Shown here: positions 7,200 through 13,481 of the stretch, one piece after another | Position numbering within the stretch: position 1 is the first letter of the stretch | Layout of the letters: every line of letters starts with the position of its first letter | Source: CF-161 sp035259145 | GTDB taxonomy: Bacteria; Chloroflexota; Dormibacteria; Dormibacterales; Dormibacteraceae | DNA: 17,515 nucleotides | Assembly: GCA_035259145.1 (NCBI GenBank) | Contig: DATFWQ010000054.1 | Location: forward strand, 1 to 17,515 | Reading direction: 5' to 3' | Notes under the pieces: model-generated | What the model saw: only the letters and a program-made list of their open reading frames with translations | Told to the model about the DNA's origin: nothing | Databases searched by the model: none | Translations under genes and position numbers: made by a program

Positions 7200-8065
7200 A
7201 CTGGCGCCGCTGGGGAGATGACGACGAGCGAGGCGCACTCAACCTGCTCGACTCCGCTGCGGTACAGCGCGGCCTGGCCGCGGCGCGCCAGGGCGAAGTC
7301 GTTCCACTCGGCTTACCGGTGCAGGCGCGGCGCGTCCCCGTGATGCCGCCGCGACCGCCGGTGCTGCACACGATGCTGGTCGACGGCGCCGATTTCGAAG
7401 CTGGTGCTCGCCGGGGGCGGAACGGCCTTCAGTTCGCGGATGACCACCTCGCGATGGCGTGCCACAGCGGCACCCACCTGGACGCGCTGAGCCACATCGC
7501 CCGCGATGGCCTGATGTACAACGGCGTCCCCGCCAGCGAGGTTCGGAGCGCGACAGGTGCTCGCCGTCTCGGCATCGAAAAGGTGGGCGGCGTCGTCTGC
7601 CGCGGGGTGCTGCTGGACCTGCTCAAGCAGTCGGCGAGCCTCGAGGCCGGACGGGCGATCACGGCATCCGACCTGCAGCGGGCGCTCCGCGAAGTGGGCA
7701 CCGAACTGCACCCCGGCGACGCGGTTCTGATACGGACCGGCTGGTTGGCCCGGTTCGACGAGCGCGACCTCACCTGGTACGAAGGTGAGCCGGGGATCGA
7801 TCTCGACGCGGCCCGATGGTTGGCTGACCAGGGGGTCGTGCTCGTGGGCGCGGACAACTTCGCCGTCGAGGTCGTGCCGGCAGCCTCGGGCGAGCCGCTA
7901 CCCGTGCATCTGGCGCTGCTGCAGGAGCGGGGCGTCTACCTGCTGGAGCTGGTCGACCTGGAGCCACTGGCGCGCGCATCAGTGTCGACGTTCACCTTCA
8001 TACTGGCCCCGCTTCGCATCACCGGCGGCGTGGCGAGCCCGGTCAACCCGCTCGCGATCATCTGA
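7196..8065 (+). CDS. Cyclase-family hydrolase (kynurenine formamidase-like)
   Basis: The 289-aa protein contains the defining metal-binding motif H-x-G-T-H-x-D-x3-H (H90, G92, T93, H94, D96, H100) of the PF04199 'cyclase' family, which includes KynB-type arylformamidase, isatin hydrolase and polyketide cyclases. These are metal-dependent amide or lactam hydrolases. At ~290 aa it belongs to the longer branch, not the ~210-aa KynB type, so formylkynurenine should not be assumed as substrate. GTG 7196 has GGAGG 7 nt upstream and overlaps the stop of the preceding micro-ORF by four bases. The gene is convergent with the M24 peptidase. No other tryptophan-catabolism gene is nearby. A cytoplasmic location is expected because no signal peptide is present. 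Confidence 0.88.
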   Translation: MNWRRWGDDDERGALNLLDSAAVQRGLAAARQGEVVPLGLPVQARRVPVMPPRPPVLHTMLVDGADFEAGARRGRNGLQFADDHLAMACHSGTHLDALSHIARDGLMYNGVPASEVRSATGARRLGIEKVGGVVCRGVLLDLLKQSASLEAGRAITASDLQRALREVGTELHPGDAVLIRTGWLARFDERDLTWYEGEPGIDLDAARWLADQGVVLVGADNFAVEVVPAASGEPLPVHLALLQERGVYLLELVDLEPLARASVSTFTFILAPLRITGGVASPVNPLAII

Positions 8066-8068
8066 AAG

Positions 8069-8097
8069 CGCCGCGTTTGTACAAATGCGTAACTCCC
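8069..8097. repeat. 29-bp intergenic repeat, copy 1 (TTTGTACAAA core)
   Basis: Positions 8069-8097 match 8110-8138 with one mismatch (A8092 versus G8133). The core TTTGTACAAA (8076-8085) is a perfect palindrome; flanking CGCG and TGCG extend the dyad to 18 bp with one G/T position. The AT-rich core stands out from its GC-rich surroundings. Confidence 0.8.
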
Positions 8098-8108
8098 GGG
8101 CGCCGGGA
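8094..8108. terminator. Hairpin following repeat copy 1
   Basis: TCCCGG (8094-8099), loop GCG, CCGGGA (8103-8108). It lies 28 nt after the cyclase stop in the convergent gap. No T-run follows. It may terminate transcription from either side. Confidence 0.4.
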
Positions 8109-8109
8109 A

Positions 8110-8138
8110 CGCCGCGTTTGTACAAATGCGTAGCTCCC
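8110..8138. repeat. 29-bp intergenic repeat, copy 2 (TTTGTACAAA core)
   Basis: Second copy, 41 bp downstream of copy 1, with the palindromic core at 8117-8126. The 12 bp between copies are unrelated to the unit and complete the first hairpin. Confidence 0.8.
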
Positions 8139-8144
8139 CGAGCT
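8132..8144. terminator. Hairpin following repeat copy 2
   Basis: AGCTC (8132-8136), loop CCC, GAGCT (8140-8144). Its stem differs in sequence from the hairpin after copy 1 but sits in the same place relative to the repeat. Confidence 0.35.
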
Positions 8145-8175
8145 ATCGCGTCTCGCTGCGCACCGCATCGGCTGC

Positions 8176-9309
8176 TCACCCGGTGGCGACCAGGTCGGAT
8201 GGGTAGGCGTTCAACTTGCGGCCGCCGCCTTCCTCGCACACCACGACGTCTTCGATCCGTGCAGCGACCTTGCCCTTCCAGATGATGGACGGCTCATCGG
8301 TGAACGACATCCCGGCTTGGAGCGGCGTTTCATCCTCCTCGGAGATGAACGGCCTCTCGTGAACGTCGAGTCCGATGCAGTGGCCCATCCGATGGCGGAA
8401 GTAGGGGCCATAGCCCGCGTCTTCGATCGGCTCGCGGCAGGCTCGATTCACGTCGGCGCAGCTCACTCCGGGCCGGGCAGCCGCCCGGCCTGCCTCCTGG
8501 GCAGCCAGCATGGCGGCGTAGGCGCGGACGTACTCGGCGGTCGGCTCGCCACAGAAGATCGTTCGTCCGAAGTCGGAGCAGTAGCCGTCCAGAACTGCAC
8601 CGAAATCGAAAAGAACCGCCTCGCCGTCACGAAGCGGGCGGAGGGCGCTCGGGCCACGCGACTCCAGAGCATCCTGCTGGCCGCCGGTAAAGATGTGGGT
8701 CGTGAACGAGGGGGTCAGCGACCCACGCGATCTCATCTCGTACTCGACCTCCTTCACCAGCTCCTCGAGCGTCACGCCGGCGCGAACCTTGCCTGTTACG
8801 GCGGCCATCGTCCCGTCGCAGATCGCGGCCGCGCGCGTCATCACTTCCAGCTCCTCCGGCGATTTGATGCGGCGGAGCTGGTTGACCAGCCCCTCGGCGG
8901 ACAGCAAGCGCGGCGAGCCGAGCGCAGCCAGCAAGTGGATCACGGCCTCAGCCCAGGTGCGGGCGCCGACGGCGAGCGTATGTATGGGCCCCAGGCTTCG
9001 GGCGACGGTGGTGAACGTCGCCTCGCCGTCGTCGGTCTCGCTCACGACGACCAGTTCGCCCGGAGCCTCTTCCTCCATGTCGAACTCGGCGAACATCCTG
9101 GGGACGATGAAAATGGCCTCGGTTCCCGGCCGCAGGAAGCAGCCTGCCACCCAGCCGTGCGCGTACGACACGTTGCCGAAGTTGGGGATGGAGCGGCGCA
9201 GCCCGGTCAGGTACTCCAGGTCTGAGGAGATGGGAAGGAAGGCGGCGTCCGCCCCCACGACCGCCAGCTGGTCGAAGAATCTGTGACGCCTGGCTTCGTA
9301 GTCGAACAT
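8176..9309 (-). CDS. M24-family metallopeptidase (Xaa-Pro aminopeptidase/creatinase type)
   Basis: The protein has a creatinase N-domain (about residues 1-150) followed by a pita-bread M24 domain. The dinuclear metal ligands are all visible: D235 and D246 (DFG...SDFGRT), H310 (GHCIGLDVHE), E339 (DEPS) and E353 (RIED). The family hydrolyses Xaa-Pro bonds, or C-N bonds in creatinase relatives; which applies here is not clear. I place the start at ATG 9309 (377 aa), because TAGCCT lies exactly 7 nt upstream and the protein then begins MFDYEARR, close to the usual start of this family. A GTG at 9342 would add 11 residues. The gene follows the acyl-CoA dehydrogenase by 35 nt on the same strand but appears to have its own promoter in that gap. 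Confidence 0.9.
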   Translation of the reverse strand: MFDYEARRHRFFDQLAVVGADAAFLPISSDLEYLTGLRRSIPNFGNVSYAHGWVAGCFLRPGTEAIFIVPRMFAEFDMEEEAPGELVVVSETDDGEATFTTVARSLGPIHTLAVGARTWAEAVIHLLAALGSPRLLSAEGLVNQLRRIKSPEELEVMTRAAAICDGTMAAVTGKVRAGVTLEELVKEVEYEMRSRGSLTPSFTTHIFTGGQQDALESRGPSALRPLRDGEAVLFDFGAVLDGYCSDFGRTIFCGEPTAEYVRAYAAMLAAQEAGRAAARPGVSCADVNRACREPIEDAGYGPYFRHRMGHCIGLDVHERPFISEEDETPLQAGMSFTDEPSIIWKGKVAARIEDVVVCEEGGGRKLNAYPSDLVATG

Positions 9310-9316
9310 GCCCGGT

Positions 9317-9322
9317 AGGCTA
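9317..9322 (-). promoter_or_regulatory. -10 hexamer TAGCCT for a leaderless M24 gene
   Basis: On the minus strand TAGCCT ends 7 nt before ATG 9309. Hexamer and spacing are identical to the element before ATG 7047. It lies in the 35-nt gap after the acyl-CoA dehydrogenase stop. Confidence 0.5.
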
Positions 9323-9344
9323 ACGTCACCAACCTGCTGCACAC

Positions 9345-10856
9345 CTAGGCGCGGCTTACTGGTTGCAACAGGGTGCGGGCGATCACGCGCAGGGCAAGCA
9401 CCTCCTCGGTGCCTTCGAATATCGGCAGCACGCGCGCGTCCACGAAGTAGCGCGAGACGTCGCTCTCTTCGCCGTAACCCATAGCCCCATGGATCTGCAT
9501 CGCGTCACGCGTCACCAGCTCCGCCGAGCGCGCGGCGTACAACTTGGCCAGCGAGCTCTCCATCTGGCCACCACCCATGTCCAGAAGCTGTGCCGCCCGA
9601 TAGCTGAGCTGTCGCGCCGCGGCGACCTTGACGATCATCCTGCCCAGCATCGCCTGCGGAAGCTGGAAGTCGGCGACAGCGCGTCCGAATACACGCCGGT
9701 CGCGTGCATAGCCGAGCGCATCTTCCAGCGCCGCCTGCATGAGGCCAACCGCCCTGGCGGCCGTCTGGATGCGGCCGATGGCGAAGCCTTCCATCTGCAG
9801 ATAGAAGCCACGATCAAGCCACTCCTCACCCCCTACGAGGCCCGCCGCGGGCACCCTGTAGCGGTCGAACGCCAGCTCGAAGGTGTGCATGCCCCGGTAT
9901 CCGATCGTAGGGATTGCCCGTCCTTTCAGGCTGCCGCCACCCTGCTGATGGTGTGAGAATTCATGGCCGCCGAAAGCAGGCTTTTCGACGACAAATACGG
10001 ACTGTCCGCGATGGCCGGCATCGCGAGTGCGACAGAGCACCATCAGCAGCTCAGAGCGCCCCGCGAAGGTGCACCAGAGCTTGGTGCCGGAGATCTCCCA
10101 ATCCCCATCTCGACGACGCGTCGCCCGGCACGTGATGGAGGCCACGTCCGACCCATGGTCGGGCTCGGTCACCGCCACTGCGACCAGCTTCTCGCCGGAC
10201 GCGATGGCTGGCAGCCACTTCCGTTTCTGTTCCTCAGTGCCGGCGCGCAACAAGGCCCGCACCAGGATCTCCGGCCGCGTCATCAAGCTGCCGGCAAGCG
10301 CTAGCGAGGTCCGGGAGAGCTCTTCGGTCGCAATGAGCATGGCGCGGTAGTCCGAGGTGTCGCTCTGCGAACCGCCGTACGCCTCGGGGATGGAGAGGCC
10401 AAGGAGTCCGAGGTCGGCCACTCCACGGATGATTCGCTCGGGGACGTCGAGGTCCTGCCGGTGAACCGCCTGGGCGTGCGGCCGGACGACCCTCTCGGCA
10501 AAGTCTCGAAGTGAGGAGCGAAGAAGCCGGTGCTCGTCGGTCGCGCCCAAGTCCTGTGTCGGGTGGTAGCCGGCGTGGATCGCGACCAGACGCCCGGCGT
10601 CGAGCGCGCCCAGGTCGGTGCCACGCCCCGTCGCGAATGCCAGGGCCTCTTCTTCCGCCGCCTCGGATGCCAGGGTCGCGTGCGGGTCGCGGGTATCCGC
10701 GGCCCATTCCAGACAGGCGGCGGCCGCTTCCGCCCGCGCCACGGCCCACGCCAGGTGGTTGGCGGCCACCTGATGCAGGTCCAGCCCGTCCCTGTCGACC
10801 AGCCCCGCCACCCGCTCGTGGAGGTGGTCGATGGCCGCGTCCAGCTCAGCCTTCAC
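9345..10856 (-). CDS. Acyl-CoA dehydrogenase, (2S)-methylsuccinyl-CoA dehydrogenase (Mcd)-like
   Basis: This FAD-dependent enzyme introduces a 2,3 double bond in an acyl-CoA thioester and passes electrons to ETF. With ~503 aa it has a ~110-residue helical N-terminal extension absent from ordinary ~380-aa acyl-CoA dehydrogenases. That extension and the motifs TRPEIL (193-198), VTEPDHGSDVAS (229-240), WCTFAGR (261-267), QQGGGSLKG (304-312), GYRGMH (319-324) and FYLQMEGFA (351-359) match my recollection of Mcd from the ethylmalonyl-CoA pathway. E481 in FEGTEE is the likely catalytic base. The frame stays open to a start at 10988, but GTG 10856 is preferred: TACGCT lies 7 nt upstream, and this removes an overlap with the divergent XRE gene. 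No ccr, ecm or other pathway gene is adjacent, so methylsuccinyl-CoA as substrate is inference. Confidence 0.88.
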   Translation of the reverse strand: MKAELDAAIDHLHERVAGLVDRDGLDLHQVAANHLAWAVARAEAAAACLEWAADTRDPHATLASEAAEEEALAFATGRGTDLGALDAGRLVAIHAGYHPTQDLGATDEHRLLRSSLRDFAERVVRPHAQAVHRQDLDVPERIIRGVADLGLLGLSIPEAYGGSQSDTSDYRAMLIATEELSRTSLALAGSLMTRPEILVRALLRAGTEEQKRKWLPAIASGEKLVAVAVTEPDHGSDVASITCRATRRRDGDWEISGTKLWCTFAGRSELLMVLCRTRDAGHRGQSVFVVEKPAFGGHEFSHHQQGGGSLKGRAIPTIGYRGMHTFELAFDRYRVPAAGLVGGEEWLDRGFYLQMEGFAIGRIQTAARAVGLMQAALEDALGYARDRRVFGRAVADFQLPQAMLGRMIVKVAAARQLSYRAAQLLDMGGGQMESSLAKLYAARSAELVTRDAMQIHGAMGYGEESDVSRYFVDARVLPIFEGTEEVLALRVIARTLLQPVSRA

Positions 10857-10863
10857 CGGGAGC

Positions 10864-10869
10864 AGCGTA
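10864..10869 (-). promoter_or_regulatory. -10 hexamer TACGCT for the acyl-CoA dehydrogenase gene
   Basis: On the minus strand TACGCT ends 7 nt before GTG 10856, with no Shine-Dalgarno in between. This fits TANNNT leaderless spacing and decides the start codon. Confidence 0.45.
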
Positions 10870-10969
10870 ACCGACGCCGGTATACGAGACTGCGGGCGTC
10901 TGCTTCGGGCGGCGGGCAGTCCTGGATTTCGTTGCTCACCCTGATAGGGGGTCGGTGGGAGAACGTGGG

Positions 10970-11227
10970 ATGGCACCGATTCGGCCATGGGATGGAACTA
11001 ACGCGACCAACGGTGAAAACCTGCTACGCCAATTGCGCAAAGAGCGCCGCATGTCTCAGGCAGCCGTTGCGCGTTGCGTGGGCCTCTCCAGGCAGTCGTT
11101 GAACGCGATCGAGAACGGAAAGTGCCAGCCGAGACTGGTCGTTGCATACCGCCTTGCGCGGCTCTTTGAGCGGCCCATCGAGAACCTCTTCTTGCTCGAC
11201 GCATACGACCAACTTGGATGCAGCTAG
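10970..11227 (+). CDS. Small XRE-family (Cro/CI-type) helix-turn-helix regulator
   Basis: This 85-aa protein is essentially one HTH_3 domain. The recognition region MSQAAVARCVGLSRQSLNAIENG is classic Cro/CI, and the C-terminal PIENLFLLD is typical of the small YgzD-like branch, which functions as a dimeric DNA-binding protein. ATG 10970 has GGTGGGAG about 8 nt upstream; GTG 10955, in frame, would add five residues. It is divergent from the Mcd-like dehydrogenase with about 110 bp between the preferred starts, so it may regulate that gene or itself. The basic coiled-coil gene follows after ~105 bp and probably has a separate promoter. The HTH call is firm; the target is unknown. Confidence 0.88.
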   Translation: MAPIRPWDGTNATNGENLLRQLRKERRMSQAAVARCVGLSRQSLNAIENGKCQPRLVVAYRLARLFERPIENLFLLDAYDQLGCS

Positions 11228-11232
11228 CGCCG

Positions 11233-11246
11233 CGCTCATAAGAGCG
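11233..11246 (+). terminator. Short hairpin after the XRE gene
   Basis: CGCTC (11233-11237), loop ATAA, GAGCG (11242-11246), 5 nt after the stop. A short TTTT run occurs ~13 nt further on. It is a weak terminator candidate. Confidence 0.3.
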
Positions 11247-11332
11247 AACGAGAGTGTGTTTTCGGCCGCTTTGAAGGCGATTCGATAAGCTGTCCCTCAA
11301 CTGCCACTCATCGTTTGGGAGACGACCCCATC

Positions 11333-11713
11333 ATGACCGACGCTCAAGAGATCGACAGCAGTACGCGTGCCGAGACTGCGACTCCACGTCGGCGCGGGCG
11401 AACGCGAGCTGAAGGGAGCACACCGGCGGCGCCAACGCGACGGCGGCCGCGCCTTCGTGGACCCGAGCTGATCGAAAGCCTGCGCGAGAGTGTCGAACAG
11501 CTTCTAAGAGAGAACCGCAATCTCAAGCGGCAGCTGAAAAAGGCGACGGCCGGCGGCGCCTCCGCCGCGCCTGGCGCTGAGACCACGCTGCGCAGCATTC
11601 AGCGCAAGGTGGCCCGTGCCATGAGCAGCGAGGCGGCGCCCCGTCGCAGGGCGCGCGCCCCGGTCACAAACGGCCGCCGCCGTCGCCGGAGCCCCGGGTC
11701 ACAGAGCGCCTGA
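11333..11713 (+). CDS. Small basic coiled-coil protein, possibly nucleoid-associated
   Basis: The 126-aa protein has three parts. Residues ~1-42 are disordered and rich in Arg, Pro, Thr and Ala. Residues ~43-72 form an amphipathic coiled coil (LIESLRESVEQLLRENRNLKRQ). The C-terminal part holds a short helix (TTLRSIQRKVARAM) and an Arg-rich tail ending in RRRRRS-type sequence. The strong positive charge suggests nucleic-acid binding, perhaps as a dimer through the coiled coil, like histone-H1-like or other nucleoid proteins; this is inference from composition. ATG 11333 is preferred; TTG 11315 is in frame. GGGAG lies ~12 nt before the ATG, rather far. I do not recognise a named family. Confidence 0.65.
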   Translation: MTDAQEIDSSTRAETATPRRRGRTRAEGSTPAAPTRRRPRLRGPELIESLRESVEQLLRENRNLKRQLKKATAGGASAAPGAETTLRSIQRKVARAMSSEAAPRRRARAPVTNGRRRRRSPGSQSA

Positions 11714-11782
11714 CCAGGATTCAACGGCTGCGGGGATCACGGCTGAGCTCGTCGAGCGCTGCGCGCACCTGGCTCATCAGGT

Positions 11783-11806
11783 GCACGGGGCTCCGCTGCC
11801 CCGTGC
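11783..11806. terminator. Strong hairpin between convergent genes
   Basis: GCACGGGG (11783-11790), 8-nt loop, CCCCGTGC (11799-11806): a perfect 8-bp GC-rich stem in the 108-bp gap between the basic-protein gene and the TfoX-like gene. No T-run follows on either strand. It is the best terminator candidate in the window and could serve both directions. Confidence 0.5.
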
Positions 11807-11821
11807 CTGAGCGAGAGTCGC

Positions 11822-12181
11822 CTACCTGGACCTGGAGCCCACGAACGCCATTGCCTCCCTCGCGAGCTGGACCCAGTCCAGTGATGAGCTCGGCCGCAAA
11901 GCCAACCATTCTTTCATCAACCGGCCGTGACCTGGATCGAAGCGGTCGCCGTCGCCGGATCCTATCAGCTCATCCACCCGCTGACGAGGCAGCTTCACGA
12001 CGAACCGCCCCCGGGATGAGAGCAGCGCAAAGATGCTGCCGCCGACCTTCAGTGATGACGACCCGAAGCCCTTGCCCTCCTGAGAGACGCCCGGCTGACC
12101 GATGAAGCACCTGACCAGGTCTGCGTAGCGCTCATCTGGCGTCATGGTTTGGGGAACTGGGTCAGGCAACGGTGAAGCCAT
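11822..12181 (-). CDS. TfoX-N/YjbR-like small protein
   Basis: The 119-aa protein carries the pattern of a widespread actinobacterial family related to TfoX N-terminal/MmcQ-YjbR domains: GFGSSSLKVGGSIFALL followed by RFVVKLPRQRVDELIGSGDGDRF and a conserved KEWLAL. The fold is a small alpha/beta domain without a known enzymatic activity in this branch; TfoX itself acts in competence regulation, but that should not be transferred. It begins 12 nt after the stop of the NTF2-like gene and is probably cotranscribed with it. ATG 12181 gives the coupled start; ATG 12145 (107 aa, MTPDERYADL) fits typical family N-termini equally well and cannot be excluded. Neither has a strong Shine-Dalgarno. Confidence 0.78.
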   Translation of the reverse strand: MASPLPDPVPQTMTPDERYADLVRCFIGQPGVSQEGKGFGSSSLKVGGSIFALLSSRGRFVVKLPRQRVDELIGSGDGDRFDPGHGRLMKEWLALRPSSSLDWVQLAREAMAFVGSRSR

Positions 12182-12193
12182 GTTGCAGTCCCG

Positions 12194-12568
12194 TCACTGG
12201 GCTTCGCGCGCGAATCCAGCTGCACGTAAGGCAGCGGTGTCGTGGACGTGCCGAATCCCGGTAATCCGGCCGTCAGCGACGGTGAAATGCTCGGCGATCC
12301 GGATATCGCCGATGGGTTTGATCTCCATGTCGTAAAGCAGAAGAGCTTCACCGTCGTTGCTGAATTCGGCCAGCACCTCGATACTGGTGATAGCCTGACG
12401 AGTTCCTCGGACAGCTTCGATCCACTCGGCCTTCGAGCCGTACGTGTTGATCGGTACGTCAGTACTGAGGTCGTCCGACAGATACCGACCAGCCTCATCG
12501 AAGTCCTGGCTGGTCCAGGCTCGATGATAGGCGCGAACCACGGTAAGGGCACCAGCGCGGTCGGTCAT
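12194..12568 (-). CDS. NTF2-like/SnoaL-type protein
   Basis: The 124-aa protein has the length and pattern of the NTF2-like superfamily. Helical N-terminus AGALTVVRAYHRAWTSQDFD leads into LSDDLSTDVP, then a long curved sheet with FSNDGEALLLYDMEI and EHFTVADGRITGIRHVHD. Members form cone-shaped alpha+beta barrels that bind or transform small hydrophobic molecules; without recognisable catalytic residues the role is open. ATG 12568 is chosen over an earlier in-frame start at 12682 because AGGAG (12576-12580) lies 7 nt upstream and the longer version adds a non-conserved tail crossing the promoter. It is followed by the TfoX-like gene and is divergent from the ArsR-SRPBCC pair, sharing an operator candidate with it. 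Confidence 0.85.
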   Translation of the reverse strand: MTDRAGALTVVRAYHRAWTSQDFDEAGRYLSDDLSTDVPINTYGSKAEWIEAVRGTRQAITSIEVLAEFSNDGEALLLYDMEIKPIGDIRIAEHFTVADGRITGIRHVHDTAALRAAGFAREAQ

Positions 12569-12657
12569 TCCTGGTCTCCTCAAACTTGACAGTGGCGTGG
12601 CCGGCGCGATCGTGACGGCCCGCGCTCGGGAGCGCCCTTCTGGCGCGCTCAGCAGCG

Positions 12658-12687
12658 AATATACAAGGGCAGACTTGTGCAAGTCAA
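12658..12687 (-). promoter_or_regulatory. Sigma70-like promoter for the NTF2-like/TfoX-like operon
   Basis: On the minus strand TTGACT (12687-12682) and TATATT (12663-12658) are separated by 18 bp, a close match to TTGACA/TATAAT. It would give a leader of about 80 nt before ATG 12568. Its -35 lies inside the inverted-repeat cluster at 12672-12693. Confidence 0.6.
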
Positions 12688-12693
12688 GACTTG
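12672..12693. promoter_or_regulatory. Operator candidate: three alternating 6-bp half-sites
   Basis: GACTTG (12672-12677), CAAGTC (12680-12685) and GACTTG (12688-12693) are each separated by 2 bp. They make two overlapping perfect 6-2-6 palindromes that share the middle half-site. The cluster covers the -35 and spacer of the minus-strand promoter and touches the -35 of the plus-strand ArsR promoter. ArsR-family dimers bind such dyads, so this is likely the autoregulatory site. Confidence 0.6.
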
Positions 12694-12720
12694 ATTGAGT
12701 CTGGCCGCGACTGTCACACT
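12691..12720 (+). promoter_or_regulatory. Promoter for the ArsR-SRPBCC operon
   Basis: TTGATT (12691-12696), 18-bp spacer, CACACT (12715-12720), then 6 nt to GTG 12727. The spacing suggests a leaderless ArsR mRNA. The -35 overlaps the last half-site of the operator cluster. Confidence 0.4.
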
Positions 12721-12726
12721 TGATGA

Positions 12727-13035
12727 GTGAGCAGCGAGGCCGTGTTGCGCGCCCTCGCCGAGCCCCGCCGCCAGGCGATGCTGCGGCTGGTCCGGGATGA
12801 GCCGCGATCGGCAGGAGAGATCGGCCAGCACTTCGACATCACCCAGCAGGCGGTGTCCCAGCATCTCCAGGTCCTGGCCGGAGCCGGGCTCGTCGATGTT
12901 CGGCGGGTCGGCAAGCGCCGCCTCTATGTCGTGAACCCGGCAAGCCTGGAGGCCCTCGACGCCTTCCTCGCCGATCTCTGGCCGGCGGGCCTCAGGCGTC
13001 TGAAGGAGGCTGTGGAGGGCAACCCTGGCCGCTGA
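12727..13035 (+). CDS. ArsR-family winged-helix transcriptional regulator
   Basis: The 102-aa protein is a compact winged helix: ALAEPRRQAMLRLV (helix 1), RSAGEIGQHFDITQQAVSQHLQVLAGAGLV (HTH) and the wing VRRVGKRRLYVV. No metal-binding CxC motif is present, so it is not an arsenic sensor; it belongs to the branch typically encoded with an SRPBCC protein. It probably represses its own operon through the palindromes at 12672-12693, releasing it on an unknown signal. GTG 12727 is the start; an ATG at 12723 is in another frame. Its stop overlaps the start of the SRPBCC gene by 11 nt, which indicates translational coupling. Confidence 0.92.
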   Translation: MSSEAVLRALAEPRRQAMLRLVRDEPRSAGEIGQHFDITQQAVSQHLQVLAGAGLVDVRRVGKRRLYVVNPASLEALDAFLADLWPAGLRRLKEAVEGNPGR

Positions 13036-13462
13036 GCCGTACCGGGACTCGATCCACATCATGGCCGAGCCCCGGGTCGTCTTCGACTACTGGATCAGGC
13101 CCGATGCCGTGGTCCGGTGGATGGGCGATCGCGCGATCCTCGACCCCCGCCCAGGGGGACAGTTCACCCTCTTCTTCGGAAACGTGTCGGTCGAGGGACG
13201 CTACCTTGAGCTCGATCCGCCCAGGCGCCTGGTGATCACCTGGGGCCGAGGCGGCTCTCAGGAGTTTCCGCCCCATGCCAGCACGCTGGAGGTGACCCTC
13301 GCCCCGGAGGGCGGCGGGACCCGGGTCAGCATCGTACACAGCGGCCTGCCAGACCTCGAGGCGCCCCCGCATGCGGAGGGGTGGCGATACTACCTGCCGC
13401 GGCTCGGGACGCTTGCCGAGGGTGGTGACCCCGGGCCCCAGATCATCCCGGCGGGGCCTTGA
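13025..13462 (+). CDS. SRPBCC-domain protein (AHSA1-like), probable CTG start
   Basis: The 145-aa protein is an SRPBCC/AHSA1-like helix-grip domain with a hydrophobic ligand cavity. Visible family features are VVFDYWIRPDAVVRWMGD, LDPRPGGQF, GRYLELDPPRRLVITW, TLEVTLAPEGGGTRVSIVHSGLP and GWRYYLPRL. The first canonical start, ATG 13061, would cut off the initial strand of the fold (PYRDSIHI). The frame upstream contains CTG at 13025 with GGAGGG (13014-13019) 5 nt before it, and no ATG, GTG or TTG before the stop at 13001. CTG is therefore the likely start. The gene forms a pair with the overlapping ArsR gene; in this widespread pairing the SRPBCC protein may sense or process the inducing molecule, but its substrate is unknown. 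Confidence 0.85.
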   Translation: MAAEPYRDSIHIMAEPRVVFDYWIRPDAVVRWMGDRAILDPRPGGQFTLFFGNVSVEGRYLELDPPRRLVITWGRGGSQEFPPHASTLEVTLAPEGGGTRVSIVHSGLPDLEAPPHAEGWRYYLPRLGTLAEGGDPGPQIIPAGP

Positions 13463-13481
13463 CAGCAGACCGGCTTCACGA

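Noticed and set aside
8069..8138. CRISPR array
   Set aside because: Only two copies with a 12-bp spacer and no cas genes. Repeat plus hairpin structure fits an intergenic element better.
8317..9225. 302-codon plus-strand frame opposite the M24 peptidase
   Set aside because: The minus-strand frame has all five metal ligands of the M24 family; this frame has no recognisable motif.
10857..10988. N-terminal extension of the acyl-CoA dehydrogenase to a start at 10988
   Set aside because: It would overlap the divergent XRE gene and its start region. The extra 44 residues are Pro/Arg/Ser-rich, and GTG 10856 has a well-spaced -10.
11721..11909. 62-codon minus-strand frame at the end of the TfoX-like gene
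   Set aside because: It overlaps the conserved TfoX-like frame, spans the strong hairpin at 11783-11806 and has no Shine-Dalgarno.
12569..12682. N-terminal extension of the NTF2-like protein to 12682
   Set aside because: The extension crosses a near-consensus promoter and the operator. ATG 12568 has a good AGGAG.
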